From contig NZ_BAAAGF010000001.1 in NCBI RefSeq assembly GCF_039524015.1, forward strand, positions 124,001-188,000: 64,000 bases of DNA. The letters run 5' to 3'. The stretch's first letter is position 1, and every line of letters starts with the position of its first letter. The notes below the pieces were generated by a model. The model searched no databases and had not been told where the DNA came from. It was given only the letters and a program-made list of their open reading frames with translations. Positions 33,819 to 43,483 of the stretch are shown piece by piece. This DNA is from Gaetbulibacter_B jejuensis (GTDB lineage Bacteria > Bacteroidota > Bacteroidia > Flavobacteriales > Flavobacteriaceae). The position numbers and the translations under genes are program-made.

Positions 33819-36800
33819 CTACTCTACAATAATCTTTTTAGTGGTTTTATTTACACCATCACTTACGGTAACTAAATACATACCTGCTTCTACACTATTT
33901 AACCTAATGGTTTGTGTAAAATCAGAAGCGTTAACATAAGAGTTATTAAAAATTCTTCTACCTCTAACATCATAAACACCAATTGTGATATCTCTACCTG
34001 AATTTGAATTTAACTTCACTGTAAACTCTCCTTGATTAGGATTAGGGAAAATTGTAAATTCACTTGTAGTAAACTCATCAATTGATAACGAGCCTTCTGT
34101 ACAAAGCTCTAGAGTAAACTCAGTAATTTGACCTCCATCAAAAAGACCAAAATCATCATCTACTGATAGTGTCCAATCTCCTCCAGACATTTCACCATAA
34201 AGTGTAGATAAATCTCCCTCTGGAATAAACGTTCCAGTAAATGGTGATGTTCCACTTGTTATTGGTGTAGATGCTTCTTGATCAAAAACTGTATCAACAT
34301 AATCATTATCTCCATCTGCACCATTATCTGTTGAAAGTTCAACAGTTGTTCCTGATGGGCTTATTAAAAATATATCTAAATCATTATTCCAATCGTGTTG
34401 AATATTGATGGTTACGTTAACATCAGTAATTGGAGCGTCGTTTGCTACGTTAATGATTGATGTGTAATTATCCGTTCCATTACCTGTTTCAAGAATATCT
34501 ATAGGTAAATCGGTTGCACTATAGAAGTTACATTCAATATTAGCAGTTGTAAAACTAAACACAGCCGATGAATTTGCTGTTCCACATAAATTGGACGCTG
34601 TAACTCTCCAATAATACAGTGTGTTAGTTGACAGATTACTTACTGTATAAGATGTGCCTTGTACTGTAGCACTTTCAGTTATTGATGCAAAATTTGCTTC
34701 GGTAGAAACCTCAACAAAATATTCTTGTGCATTGTCACTTCCATTCCACATCAAATCTGCTTCTAAACTTACACCTGTTGCACCATCAGAAGGTGATGTA
34801 AGTACTGCAGGCGCTACTGTAGTACTATAGACATTCATTTCTAAATTTACAGTTTGAGTTATAGCTCCTGAAACTCCTTCAAGTGTAAAAGTATAATTTC
34901 CTGTTGCAAGAGACCCTGTACCACTAATAGTAATTGTACCTGTGGTTCCGTCAGCAGTAGCTGAAGTTGGGTTTATCGTTGCACTTGCACCAGCAGGTAA
35001 CCCTGTAACACTAAAGTTTGTTGTATCACTAAACCCTAAAAATGTATTGTAAGTAAAAGAATATACTGCATCATTCGGTTGGCAAACATCTAACGAAACC
35101 TCATCAACCGTTATAACAAACTCTGACTCCTGAATACTAAACTCTGATGAGTTTACTGCATAAAATATATTATTGTTTCCTTCAACAATTACTCTTGCTG
35201 TTGAAGTATCTCCTCCTGTTAAAGGAACAGTAATATCATGTGATCCATCATTTGGCACATCAGAAGCTAAAATATAAGGAAACGTTTGCCCACCATCAAC
35301 AGATAATAAAATATTTACTGTTGGTGTATTTACAGAACCTGCATCAGTTCCTGCAACATTCCAGGTAACAGTTTGAGTTGAACCAGCATCCCAAGTAACA
35401 TTTGAATCTTGAGATGTAACTGTAAAAGGCCCTGAACTTCCATCAACTGTCACTGTCATGGTATCGTAACTTGTTTGAGGTGTCTGTCCAACTCCTCCAG
35501 TTTCTTGTCGGTCTCTAACAGTTAAAGCAAAGTTTAAGTTTCTTCCTACAGTAGAAACGGTTTCCCAAGTTGTATTATCTATAGATTCAACAGGGTTGCT
35601 CTCGGTAAGTTCTCCGTCTAAAACTCTTTGAAGAATTGGCATATAACGATTAGGAGATGTACTAGGAGGTCTTGATCTCCAAAGTGCTCCAGTAGTTTTA
35701 GTAGGTCCAAAATTGCTTGATGTGGTTACACCATTATCAATTTGCTCCCAAGTATAGGTTAACACATCTCCTCCATCAGGGTCAGTAGCACTTCCTTTTA
35801 AAATAAATGCTGTTCCTTGAGGAATTGTATAATTAGTTCCTGCATTAGCTACAGGTGGATTATTTGTAATGTTTGTTGTTACTGCACAATTATTTGGAGC
35901 AGACGACACATTAGTCAAAATTTGATTAATTGAAAAATAATGGAAGTAAGGGTCGCTATGATCCTGAACATCATTAGCTCCTGTTATACCAGCGTAACCC
36001 ATAATTGTTGTACCACTTCCTGGTTCGGCATTTACTCCTGTACCTTCAGATCCATATGAAAAAGTATGGTTAGCTCCCATTTGATGACCAATTTCATGTG
36101 GCACATAGTCAATGTCAAAAAAATCAGACATGTATGGACCTCCATCATTATCTAAAAACGAATGCGAAGAAAACCCACTACCTTTTCCACTTTCACAAAC
36201 ACAGCCAATACAACCTGCATTACCATTATTTCCACCATAATCTAATAAGTGACCTATATCATAATCAGACTCACCAACTGTTGCTGTTAAATTTGTTTGT
36301 AAACCTCCATTTAAGTCACTACCATAAGGGTCAGGGAAAGTAGGTGAATAAATAAGATCTAATGCAGGATCATCTACAGTATCAACCAATAGAAATGTAA
36401 TAGCCATATCTACTTCAAACACTTCATTAGTTCTATTTAAAGTTGATACCATTTGTGCTAATGCATCTTCTCTATCAATACCATTGGCGTCATTTCCATC
36501 ATCCCAAAAGCTAGTATACTCTTGAGTAACTGAAACAGCTATTCTAAAAGTTCTTAACAACTGATCATTAGCATCTCTTGCTAACAATGTATTCATAGTC
36601 TCTCTAGAAGATAAATGAAGGTCTTCTGTTAAACATTCAAATGCATTATTAACAGTTGTTTCATTTCTTGCACTTCTGTTATATACAAGGTATTGTCCGT
36701 TTGAAACCTTAGTTACTGGTTGAATAAAGTAAGTTTCCTTTCCTGGTTCAGAAACCATTGCATTAAAGCCTAAAGGTGTAACACTAAAACGAATTCGAGT

Positions 36801-37172
36801 ACCTGAATTATCAAGCCTAGAACCCAAATAAGTTTTTATATTTTTATGAAGACTAGCATTATCTTGTGAAGAAAAGATTGCTGTTTCAACAACTCTAAAT
36901 TGTTGCAAATTACCTGAAACATCAGGAAAATAAACCACTGTGTTTGATGTCCCACTGTATTCACTTCTTAATGGCGCATCAACAAGTTTTGATTTTAAAG
37001 ATTCTATATCTAGCTGAAAAATGCTAAAATTATCTTTGTCTAAATTTTCGAGACTGACGTCTTCTACTTTTCTAACTTCTTTTAATTGCTGCCACTCGTT
37101 ATTTTGAGCAGACAACATTAATGGTAACAATAAGAAGAAAAGGGCTTTGATGGAAAGTAATTTTATTCTCAT
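33819..37172 (-). CDS. Secreted reprolysin-type zinc metalloprotease with FN3, P-domain and T9SS sorting domain
   Basis: 1117 residues. A signal peptide ending LMLSAQ, a propeptide region, then a metallopeptidase domain with HEIGHQMGANH (about residues 357-367), the HExxHxxGxxH zinc signature, with a later MGYAG. Then a cadherin/PKD-like stretch, Ig-like repeats, a fibronectin type III domain (about 830-920, YFVEVST and YYWRVTASN), a proprotein-convertase P-domain (about 940-1030) and a type A T9SS C-terminal domain (FPNPNQGEF to KKIIVE). It would be exported by T9SS and digest proteins outside the cell. It lies next to a second T9SS protease and is transcribed the same way. Confidence 0.92.
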   Translation of the reverse strand: MRIKLLSIKALFFLLLPLMLSAQNNEWQQLKEVRKVEDVSLENLDKDNFSIFQLDIESLKSKLVDAPLRSEYSGTSNTVVYFPDVSGNLQQFRVVETAIFSSQDNASLHKNIKTYLGSRLDNSGTRIRFSVTPLGFNAMVSEPGKETYFIQPVTKVSNGQYLVYNRSARNETTVNNAFECLTEDLHLSSRETMNTLLARDANDQLLRTFRIAVSVTQEYTSFWDDGNDANGIDREDALAQMVSTLNRTNEVFEVDMAITFLLVDTVDDPALDLIYSPTFPDPYGSDLNGGLQTNLTATVGESDYDIGHLLDYGGNNGNAGCIGCVCESGKGSGFSSHSFLDNDGGPYMSDFFDIDYVPHEIGHQMGANHTFSYGSEGTGVNAEPGSGTTIMGYAGITGANDVQDHSDPYFHYFSINQILTNVSSAPNNCAVTTNITNNPPVANAGTNYTIPQGTAFILKGSATDPDGGDVLTYTWEQIDNGVTTSSNFGPTKTTGALWRSRPPSTSPNRYMPILQRVLDGELTESNPVESIDNTTWETVSTVGRNLNFALTVRDRQETGGVGQTPQTSYDTMTVTVDGSSGPFTVTSQDSNVTWDAGSTQTVTWNVAGTDAGSVNTPTVNILLSVDGGQTFPYILASDVPNDGSHDITVPLTGGDTSTARVIVEGNNNIFYAVNSSEFSIQESEFVITVDEVSLDVCQPNDAVYSFTYNTFLGFSDTTNFSVTGLPAGASATINPTSATADGTTGTITISGTGSLATGNYTFTLEGVSGAITQTVNLEMNVYSTTVAPAVLTSPSDGATGVSLEADLMWNGSDNAQEYFVEVSTEANFASITESATVQGTSYTVSNLSTNTLYYWRVTASNLCGTANSSAVFSFTTANIECNFYSATDLPIDILETGNGTDNYTSIINVANDAPITDVNVTINIQHDWNNDLDIFLISPSGTTVELSTDNGADGDNDYVDTVFDQEASTPITSGTSPFTGTFIPEGDLSTLYGEMSGGDWTLSVDDDFGLFDGGQITEFTLELCTEGSLSIDEFTTSEFTIFPNPNQGEFTVKLNSNSGRDITIGVYDVRGRRIFNNSYVNASDFTQTIRLNSVEAGMYLVTVSDGVNKTTKKIIVE

Positions 37173-37210
37173 AATATTGAAAAATTTTATTTACGTAAAG
37201 GTATAAAAAC

Positions 37211-37240
37211 AAAAAGAGAGACGCTAGTGTCTCTCTTTTT
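37211..37240. terminator. Terminator after the M43 protease
   Basis: A 12-bp perfect stem AAAAAGAGAGAC with its complement (37211-37222 with 37229-37240) and a 6-nt loop, 17 bp after the protease stop on the minus strand. The two protease genes are therefore separate transcription units. Confidence 0.92.
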
Positions 37241-37257
37241 ATAAATTTTAAAAATTA

Positions 37258-39306
37258 TTATTCTACAATAATCTTTTTAGTTATTTTCTTAGCTCCATCA
37301 CTTACGGTTACTAAGTACATACCTGCCTCTACACTATTAAGTTTAATAGATTGACAGAAATCTGAATTATTTCTAGAATAAGAATTGTTAAATATTTTTC
37401 TTCCTCTAATATCAAAAACATCAACAGCGATATCGTTTCCTGAGTTTGAGTTTAATTTAATAGTAAACTCACCATTGTTTGGATTAGGGAAAATTGAGAA
37501 CTCATTAGCTGAAAACTCATCTACGCTAAGTTGTTGTTCTGAACAAATTTCAATTGACCAATTATTTAATGTGCCCTCATCTCCTGCAAAATAGTCTAAC
37601 ATAATCAATGTCCAATCTCCTTGAGATTCTAACCCAGAAAAAGCACTTAATGCTTGAGCAGGCTGAAAAGTTCCTACAGTAGGAGAACCACAAGTAATAG
37701 CACTAGCTTCATCGTCAAAAGTCACATCAAAGTCATCGTTATTACCACAGTTTAAATTCCATAGATAGATAAAATCTGTTTGATTAGGGTGAAGTAAAAC
37801 AGCTCTTACATCAGAAACATAAGTATGAGAAACATTTACATTCACTGTCATACTTTCTATTAATCCTGAATCAGGAATATTAATTACATGCTCTAAAATT
37901 GGTTGACCAGCCGAACCACCAGCACCATCTGTTATTGTTAAATTCAAGTTTGGAGCTGACTCATATGTATTACACTGTATTTCTGTACAATTATTATTTA
38001 AAACAACGTCAAAACTCTTAGTTACTGAACTAGAAGTTCCCGTAACAGTTATTGTATAATCTCCTTGAGCAGTCATTCCTAAGTTACCAATAGTCATAGT
38101 AAAACTTCCATTACTATTTAATGACGTTGGACTAAAGGCTACACTTGCTCCAGCAGGAACGCCAGAAGCAGAAAAAGTTGTAGTCTCATTAAAATCTAAA
38201 ATTGTTGAATAATTAAACGTAAATACAGCTTCTGTGTCTGTATTTGGACAACTGAATATTTCATTATCTGTTGTTGCTAAATTAAAACCTGGTGTAGCTG
38301 GCTCACAAACTCCTGGTTTTATTTGAGATGCTAAAACACTTGAAACATATGCATCAACAACATTCATTTGATCTGGTGTAAACATATACATACAAGCATC
38401 GTTAACATAATCCATATAATTCATCGTTAATGAATATTGACCTGGTGTACAAGCATTCACTGATCCAGCTGGTGGACAGTTATAAGATTCTGTGTCAATA
38501 TTTGGCGTATCGGCAAGCCCATCATCACCTGTACATGTAAAGTCCGCAAATGTATGATTTAGATTATAAAAATGCCCTAACTCATGCGTCACTGTTCTAC
38601 CAAGATTAAAAGGTGCTCCAGGTACAATTCCAGAACCAGGACAACCAGATCCAGTTCCAAAAGTACTAAGATTCATTACAACAGCTCCTCCATTTTCAAT
38701 ACTACCTCCTAATGGTGAATACCCAAGAGTTGTACCATCTAATGGTTTGATCAGAAAATTCATATATCCAGCCCAATTAGAGTCTAACTCTGGAAATCCA
38801 GAACCATTTGCAAAGTTATAACCAATAGTAACAGCTGGCTCTCCTTCAAGTAATTCTGGGTCAACTCCAACAGGGTGATCGGAAACTGCTAAACAAAAAG
38901 AAATATTTGCCACTCCAGGTTGTAATCCTGGATAAAACGGACTTGCTGCAGTCCAATTAGAAATGTCAGCATTCATTGCTGTATAGTCAGCATTTAAAAC
39001 ATCTACCTGACTTTGAGCCAATGCAACAAGACAGTCTCTATCTGCCTCATTTCCTGTTGGAAAGTGAACAGCTACAGGTATAACTATTGAAGCTCCTCTA
39101 GCACTATAGTCTCCATTAGCTCTTCTAGCAAGCTCTGCTTGAAATTTCTTTTGATTTTCTTCATATTTTTTAGCTAACTCAGGGTTTTTGAGCATTTCTT
39201 CCATATACTCATCCACTCCACAAGTCCTTTGTTGAGAGTAGCTATTAGCAACGCATATTAGCATAAGCATTGCAAAAAGGGATTTAATAGTAAAGTTCAT
39301 TTTCAT
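37258..39306 (-). CDS. Secreted M43 (pappalysin-like) zinc metalloprotease with P-domain and T9SS sorting domain
   Basis: 682 residues from the ATG at 39306 (MKMNFTIKSLFAMLM). An upstream start would put 16 hydrophilic residues before the signal peptide, so it was rejected. Cleavage is near NSYSQQ. The M43 domain has VTHELGHFYNLNHTF (about residue 238 onward, HExxHxxxxxH) and a MNYMDYVND Met-turn. An Ig-like domain, a P-domain (VINIPDSGLIESMTV to WSIEICSEQ) and a type A T9SS C-terminal domain follow. The C-terminal domain is closely similar to that of the neighbouring protease. Confidence 0.93.
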   Translation of the reverse strand: MKMNFTIKSLFAMLMLICVANSYSQQRTCGVDEYMEEMLKNPELAKKYEENQKKFQAELARRANGDYSARGASIVIPVAVHFPTGNEADRDCLVALAQSQVDVLNADYTAMNADISNWTAASPFYPGLQPGVANISFCLAVSDHPVGVDPELLEGEPAVTIGYNFANGSGFPELDSNWAGYMNFLIKPLDGTTLGYSPLGGSIENGGAVVMNLSTFGTGSGCPGSGIVPGAPFNLGRTVTHELGHFYNLNHTFADFTCTGDDGLADTPNIDTESYNCPPAGSVNACTPGQYSLTMNYMDYVNDACMYMFTPDQMNVVDAYVSSVLASQIKPGVCEPATPGFNLATTDNEIFSCPNTDTEAVFTFNYSTILDFNETTTFSASGVPAGASVAFSPTSLNSNGSFTMTIGNLGMTAQGDYTITVTGTSSSVTKSFDVVLNNNCTEIQCNTYESAPNLNLTITDGAGGSAGQPILEHVINIPDSGLIESMTVNVNVSHTYVSDVRAVLLHPNQTDFIYLWNLNCGNNDDFDVTFDDEASAITCGSPTVGTFQPAQALSAFSGLESQGDWTLIMLDYFAGDEGTLNNWSIEICSEQQLSVDEFSANEFSIFPNPNNGEFTIKLNSNSGNDIAVDVFDIRGRKIFNNSYSRNNSDFCQSIKLNSVEAGMYLVTVSDGAKKITKKIIVE

Positions 39307-39502
39307 ATAAATTGTATTAATTAAAAAAGGATAATATCTATAAACATCCTCCAAATTTAATCAAAATCAATTGTTATATTAAGTTTTCTTTAACAAAATG
39401 TGATTTTTTAACATAAATAAACTCTAATATTTGTGAAGTTATTACCTTTTAAGCCTTCCTTTTTATTTCAATGCTTATTAGCTATTTTTACAAAAAAATC
39501 TT

Positions 39503-40423
39503 TTGAAAATATATAATTCCCTAACTTCCTATTCTAAAGCGCCATCAGTACTTACTATTGGTACTTTTGATGGTGTCCATTTAGGACATCAAAAAATAAT
39601 TAATAGGTTAATAACTGTTGCAAAAGAAAAAAAACTAGAATCTTCATTGCTAACATTCTTTCCGCATCCTAGAATGGTATTGCAAACTCATGCTGATATT
39701 AAATTGTTGAATACTATTGATGAGCGCAAAACTATTTTGTCTCAAATTGGTATTGATAATCTTATTATAAAAAAGTTTACTCAAGATTTTTCTAGACTAT
39801 CAGCTAACGATTATGTAAAGCATATTTTAGTTGATGAATTAAACGTTAAACACGTTATCATTGGTTACGACCATAGGTTTGGAAGAAATAGAAGCGCAAA
39901 CATTGAAGACCTAAAAGGTTATGGTGCTCAATTTGATTTTGAAGTAGAAGAAATTTCTGTTAAAGACATTGAAGATGTTGCTATTAGTTCAACTAAAATT
40001 AGAAATGCCTTAAATAATGGTGATGTTAAAACCGCAAATACGTATTTAGGTTACAATTACTTTTTATCAGGTAACGTTGTAAAAGGAAAACAAATTGGTA
40101 GTAAAATAGGATTTCCTACTGCTAATGTTAAAATACCTGAAGATTATAAACTCATCCCAAAAAATGGTGCTTATGTAGTGCAATCTAATATTAACAACAC
40201 TACAGTTTATGGGATGATGAATATTGGAACCAATCCTACTGTTAATGGAAAAACGCAATCTATTGAAGTACACTTTTTCAATTTTAATGAAGATATTTAT
40301 GACACTTCAATACAAGTGGAATTAATTGACAGACTTAGAGACGAGCAAAAATTTGATTCGGTTGAATTACTTAAAGAACAACTCAACAAAGACAAAGAAA
40401 AAGCATTAACTTTATTTAACTAG
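39503..40423 (+). CDS. ribF: Bifunctional riboflavin kinase / FAD synthetase
   Basis: 306 residues with a TTG start at 39503 (LKIYNSLTSY, initiator Met), which matches the usual N-terminus. FAD synthetase domain: GTFDGVHLGHQKI (about 19-31) and YDHRFGRNRSANIEDL (about 120). The riboflavin kinase domain (about 180-300) has GSKIGFPTANV and NGAYVV, with GMMNIGTNPTV and EVHFFNFNEDIY. It makes FMN and FAD. Its stop is directly followed by the next ATG. Confidence 0.95.
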   Translation: MKIYNSLTSYSKAPSVLTIGTFDGVHLGHQKIINRLITVAKEKKLESSLLTFFPHPRMVLQTHADIKLLNTIDERKTILSQIGIDNLIIKKFTQDFSRLSANDYVKHILVDELNVKHVIIGYDHRFGRNRSANIEDLKGYGAQFDFEVEEISVKDIEDVAISSTKIRNALNNGDVKTANTYLGYNYFLSGNVVKGKQIGSKIGFPTANVKIPEDYKLIPKNGAYVVQSNINNTTVYGMMNIGTNPTVNGKTQSIEVHFFNFNEDIYDTSIQVELIDRLRDEQKFDSVELLKEQLNKDKEKALTLFN

Positions 40424-41737
40424 ATGAACAGGTTTTTATTTAAACATATTGACAACAGTGCATTAATTGTATTCCGAATTATTTTTGGACTACTTATTTT
40501 CTTAGAAAGTGTTGGAGCCATCTTTACTGGTTGGGTAAAACGAACGCTTATTGAACCCGAATTCACTTTTACATTTATAGGGTTTGAATGGTTACAGCCT
40601 TTACCAGGAAACTGGATGTATCTCTATTATGCTATTATGGGAATATTTGGCCTTTTTGTAATGATAGGTTATAAATACAGATGGAGCATGTTTGCATTTA
40701 CCATCATGTGGTCTGCCACTTACTTTATGCAAAAATCGTCTTATAACAATCACTACTACTTATTAATGTTATTGAGTGCCATAATGGTGTTTCAACCTGC
40801 GCACACTTACCTTTCGGTTGATGCCAAACAAACCCCAAAATTAAAAAGAGGCTCAATGCCACAGTGGTGCAAATATGTATTTGTTATTCAGCTCTTTATT
40901 GTATACACATACGCCTCAATTGCCAAGATATATCCTGATTGGTTAAACACCACTACTATTGAACTCATGATGAAAGCCAAACAACATTTTGTTTTAGTTG
41001 GTGATATTTTACAATACAAGTGGTTACACTATATGCTGGCTTATGGAGGCATTTTGTTTGACGGACTTATCATTCCGTTGTTACTATGGAAAAGAACAAG
41101 AAAATTTGCGTTTATCATTTCTATTTTCTTTCATCTGTTCAATTCATTCATTTTTCATGTAGGTATATTTCCATATTTATCTTTAGCCTTTATTTTATTC
41201 TTTTTTGAGCCTAAAACCATTCAAAATATATTCTTAAAAAAGAAACCGTTTTATAATGAAGCTGAAGTTATCATCCCTAAAGGAAATCAATTTTATGTAG
41301 GGTTATTTTCAGTGTATTTTATTATTCAAGTACTATTACCTATTCGTCATCATTTTATTCAAGATAATGTGCTTTGGACCGAAGAAGGTCACAGACTGTC
41401 ATGGCGAATGATGCTGCGCTCAAAAAGTGGGTTTTGCACTTATAAAGTCATTGACAAAAACACTAACAATGTATTACCTGTTAAATTAAACGACTATTTA
41501 ACCCGAAAACAACAACGAGGTGCAACCACCAAACCAGATGTCATCTGGCAATTTGCACAACATTTAAAACAAGATTTTGCAAAAAAAGGATTTGACGTGC
41601 AAGTCTTTGTAAACTGTAGCATAAGCGTAAATGGAAGACCAAGACAACAGCTTATAGATCCTAATATTGACCTTGCCAATGTAAAATGGGATGTTTTTAA
41701 ACACAGCTCGTGGATTTTACCTTCAAAACTCAATTAA
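40424..41737 (+). CDS. HTTM-domain membrane protein (vitamin K-dependent gamma-carboxylase-like)
   Basis: 437 residues. The N-terminus DNSALIVFRIIFGLLIFLES and the transmembrane part (about 15-280) with SYNNHYYLLMLLSAIMVFQPAH and QLFIVYTYASIAKIYPDW are typical of the HTTM/VKD family. A soluble C-terminal part (about 300-437) includes LPIRHHFIQDNVLWTEEGHRLSWRMMLR, which is conserved in this group. The bacterial role is unproven. It starts at the base after the ribF stop, so co-translation is likely. Confidence 0.85.
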   Translation: MNRFLFKHIDNSALIVFRIIFGLLIFLESVGAIFTGWVKRTLIEPEFTFTFIGFEWLQPLPGNWMYLYYAIMGIFGLFVMIGYKYRWSMFAFTIMWSATYFMQKSSYNNHYYLLMLLSAIMVFQPAHTYLSVDAKQTPKLKRGSMPQWCKYVFVIQLFIVYTYASIAKIYPDWLNTTTIELMMKAKQHFVLVGDILQYKWLHYMLAYGGILFDGLIIPLLLWKRTRKFAFIISIFFHLFNSFIFHVGIFPYLSLAFILFFFEPKTIQNIFLKKKPFYNEAEVIIPKGNQFYVGLFSVYFIIQVLLPIRHHFIQDNVLWTEEGHRLSWRMMLRSKSGFCTYKVIDKNTNNVLPVKLNDYLTRKQQRGATTKPDVIWQFAQHLKQDFAKKGFDVQVFVNCSISVNGRPRQQLIDPNIDLANVKWDVFKHSSWILPSKLN

Positions 41738-41754
41738 ATGTTTTGGCAATTCAT

Positions 41755-41762
41755 TAAATTTG
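41755..41762 (+). promoter_or_regulatory. -7 element of serS
   Basis: TAAATTTG matches TAnnTTTG, 20 bp before the serS ATG. Confidence 0.5.
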
Positions 41763-41782
41763 TCGCTTAAATTTTTCACACT

Positions 41783-43051
41783 ATGTTACAAGTCCCTTTT
41801 ATTAGAGAAAACAAAGAGTTGGTTATTGAGCGTTTAGCAAAACGTAATATTGATGCTGAACAATCTATAAACGATGTTATTACTTTAGATGAAGACCGAA
41901 GAAATCTTCAAGCAACTTTAGATAACTTAAAAGCTGAATCTAATAGTATCTCCAAAGAAATAGGGAACTTGTTTAAAGCTGGAAAAGCACAAGAAGCCAA
42001 TGCTTTAAAAGAAAAAACAACTCAACTTAAAGAAGACACTAAACAATTAGAGCAAGAGCTTAATGATAAAGCAGAAGCACTAAACGCGCTTTTATACCAA
42101 CTACCTAACGTACCTCACCAAAGTGTTCCTAAAGGAAATACCGATGAGGATAACGAAGAAGTGTATAGAGAAGGTGATATTCCAAAATTAGTTGATGGTG
42201 CATTACCACATTGGGAATTAGCTAAAAAGTATGACATTATCGATTTTGAATTAGGTAATAAAATTACTGGAGCAGGATTTCCTGTGTATAAAGGTAAAGG
42301 TGCAAGATTACAACGTGCCCTAATTGCTTACTTTTTAGATAAAAATACCGAAGCAGGTTATACAGAGTTCCAGTTACCTCATTTGGTTAATGAAGCGTCT
42401 GGTTTTGGAACAGGACAGTTGCCAGATAAAGAAGGGCAAATGTACCACGTTACTGGTGACAATTTATATTTAATTCCAACTGCTGAAGTTCCTGGAACCA
42501 ATTTATTTAGAGACACCTTACTTAACGAAAGCGATTTACCAATTGGTATTACAGGCTACACACCTTGCTTTCGTCGTGAAGCAGGAAGTTATGGCGCACA
42601 CGTTAGAGGGTTAAATCGACTACATCAATTTGATAAAGTTGAAATTCTACGTGTTGAACATCCTGAGCGTTCTTATACAGCTCTAGACGAAATGGTAGAG
42701 CATGTAAAAACCATTTTAAAAGAACTGAAATTACCTTACAGAATTTTACGTTTATGTGGTGGGGACTTAGGATTTACATCTGCATTAACCTACGATTTTG
42801 AAGTATTCTCAACTGCTCAAGACCGTTGGTTAGAGATTTCTTCAGTATCAAATTTTGAAACCTTTCAAGCAAACCGCTTAAAATTACGTTTTAAAAATTC
42901 TGAAGGTAAAAATGAATTAGCACATACCCTAAATGGAAGCTCATTGGCTCTACCAAGAGTGCTTGCAGGAATTTTAGAAAACTACCAAACTGAAGATGGT
43001 ATAAAAATCCCTGATGTTCTAGTTCCTTATACTGGATTTGATAAAATCTAA
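41783..43051 (+). CDS. serS: Seryl-tRNA synthetase
   Basis: 422 residues. An N-terminal coiled-coil tRNA-binding arm (about 30-105) and a class II catalytic core with motif 2 (GYTPCFRREAGSYGAHVRGLNRLHQF, positions about 252-277) and motif 3 (LNGSSLALPRVLAGILENYQ, about 388-407). It charges tRNA-Ser. A hairpin terminator follows within 50 bp. Confidence 0.97.
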   Translation: MLQVPFIRENKELVIERLAKRNIDAEQSINDVITLDEDRRNLQATLDNLKAESNSISKEIGNLFKAGKAQEANALKEKTTQLKEDTKQLEQELNDKAEALNALLYQLPNVPHQSVPKGNTDEDNEEVYREGDIPKLVDGALPHWELAKKYDIIDFELGNKITGAGFPVYKGKGARLQRALIAYFLDKNTEAGYTEFQLPHLVNEASGFGTGQLPDKEGQMYHVTGDNLYLIPTAEVPGTNLFRDTLLNESDLPIGITGYTPCFRREAGSYGAHVRGLNRLHQFDKVEILRVEHPERSYTALDEMVEHVKTILKELKLPYRILRLCGGDLGFTSALTYDFEVFSTAQDRWLEISSVSNFETFQANRLKLRFKNSEGKNELAHTLNGSSLALPRVLAGILENYQTEDGIKIPDVLVPYTGFDKI

Positions 43052-43082
43052 AATCTGTAGTATTTTTTCTACAAATTTCGAT

Positions 43083-43126
43083 AAAACGCTAAAAAAAGAC
43101 GTTGTTTAACGAATTTTTAGCGTTTT
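43083..43126. terminator. Terminator after serS
   Basis: A 13-bp stem AAAACGCTAAAAA/TTTTTAGCGTTTT (43083-43095 with 43114-43126) with an 18-nt loop, then a T-rich tail. Confidence 0.8.
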
Positions 43127-43184
43127 CTTTTGTTTTTTCATAAAATTTTTTGATGTTAGTAAAGTATTAAAAGCTAACCTACTT

Positions 43185-43253
43185 ATGAAAAATATCAAAC
43201 GCATTATAATACTGGTTTCACTGGTCGTTATGGTCAGTAAAATTTTCTTTTAG
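43185..43253 (+). CDS. Candidate 22-residue hydrophobic peptide
   Basis: The ATG at 43185 opens 22 codons encoding MKNIKRIIILVSLVVMVSKI plus FF: a basic N-terminus and one membrane-length hydrophobic stretch. It stands alone before a strong terminator. It could be a small membrane peptide (type I toxin-like) or chance in an RNA gene. No promoter of consensus type was found. Confidence 0.3.
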   Translation: MKNIKRIIILVSLVVMVSKIFF

Positions 43254-43346
43254 AATATACCTTTGGTTAACAATAAAAAATGCCAGAGCAGAATAACTGA
43301 ATCATTTTTTAAAATAATGGTTAATAGCACATTTATTTTGGTTGGT

Positions 43347-43378
43347 AATGCCTAAACTTGCGTTTAGGCATTTTTTTT
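43347..43378 (+). terminator. Strong Rho-independent terminator of an unassigned transcript
   Basis: An 11-bp stem AATGCCTAAAC/GTTTAGGCATT (43347-43357 with 43362-43372), a TTGC loop and eight T's. No long gene ends here, so it implies a short transcript upstream. Confidence 0.9.
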
Positions 43379-43483
43379 ATCAAAACATTTACAATATCCA
43401 AAGCTAGCATTTGTTATATTTACTAAATAATCGAAATAAGCGCACCAAAACCTGTATTTAGGTTGTTTATTTAAATTAGCTTT

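Larger units (their letters stand above)
43052..43483. other. 432-bp region after serS, with a candidate small transcript
   Basis: It contains the serS terminator (43083-43126), a 22-codon ORF (43185-43253), a strong terminator (43347-43378), and a short palindrome AACCT/AGGTT at about 43450 before the TPR gene. Having a second strong terminator with no long gene before it is unusual. Confidence 0.6.
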
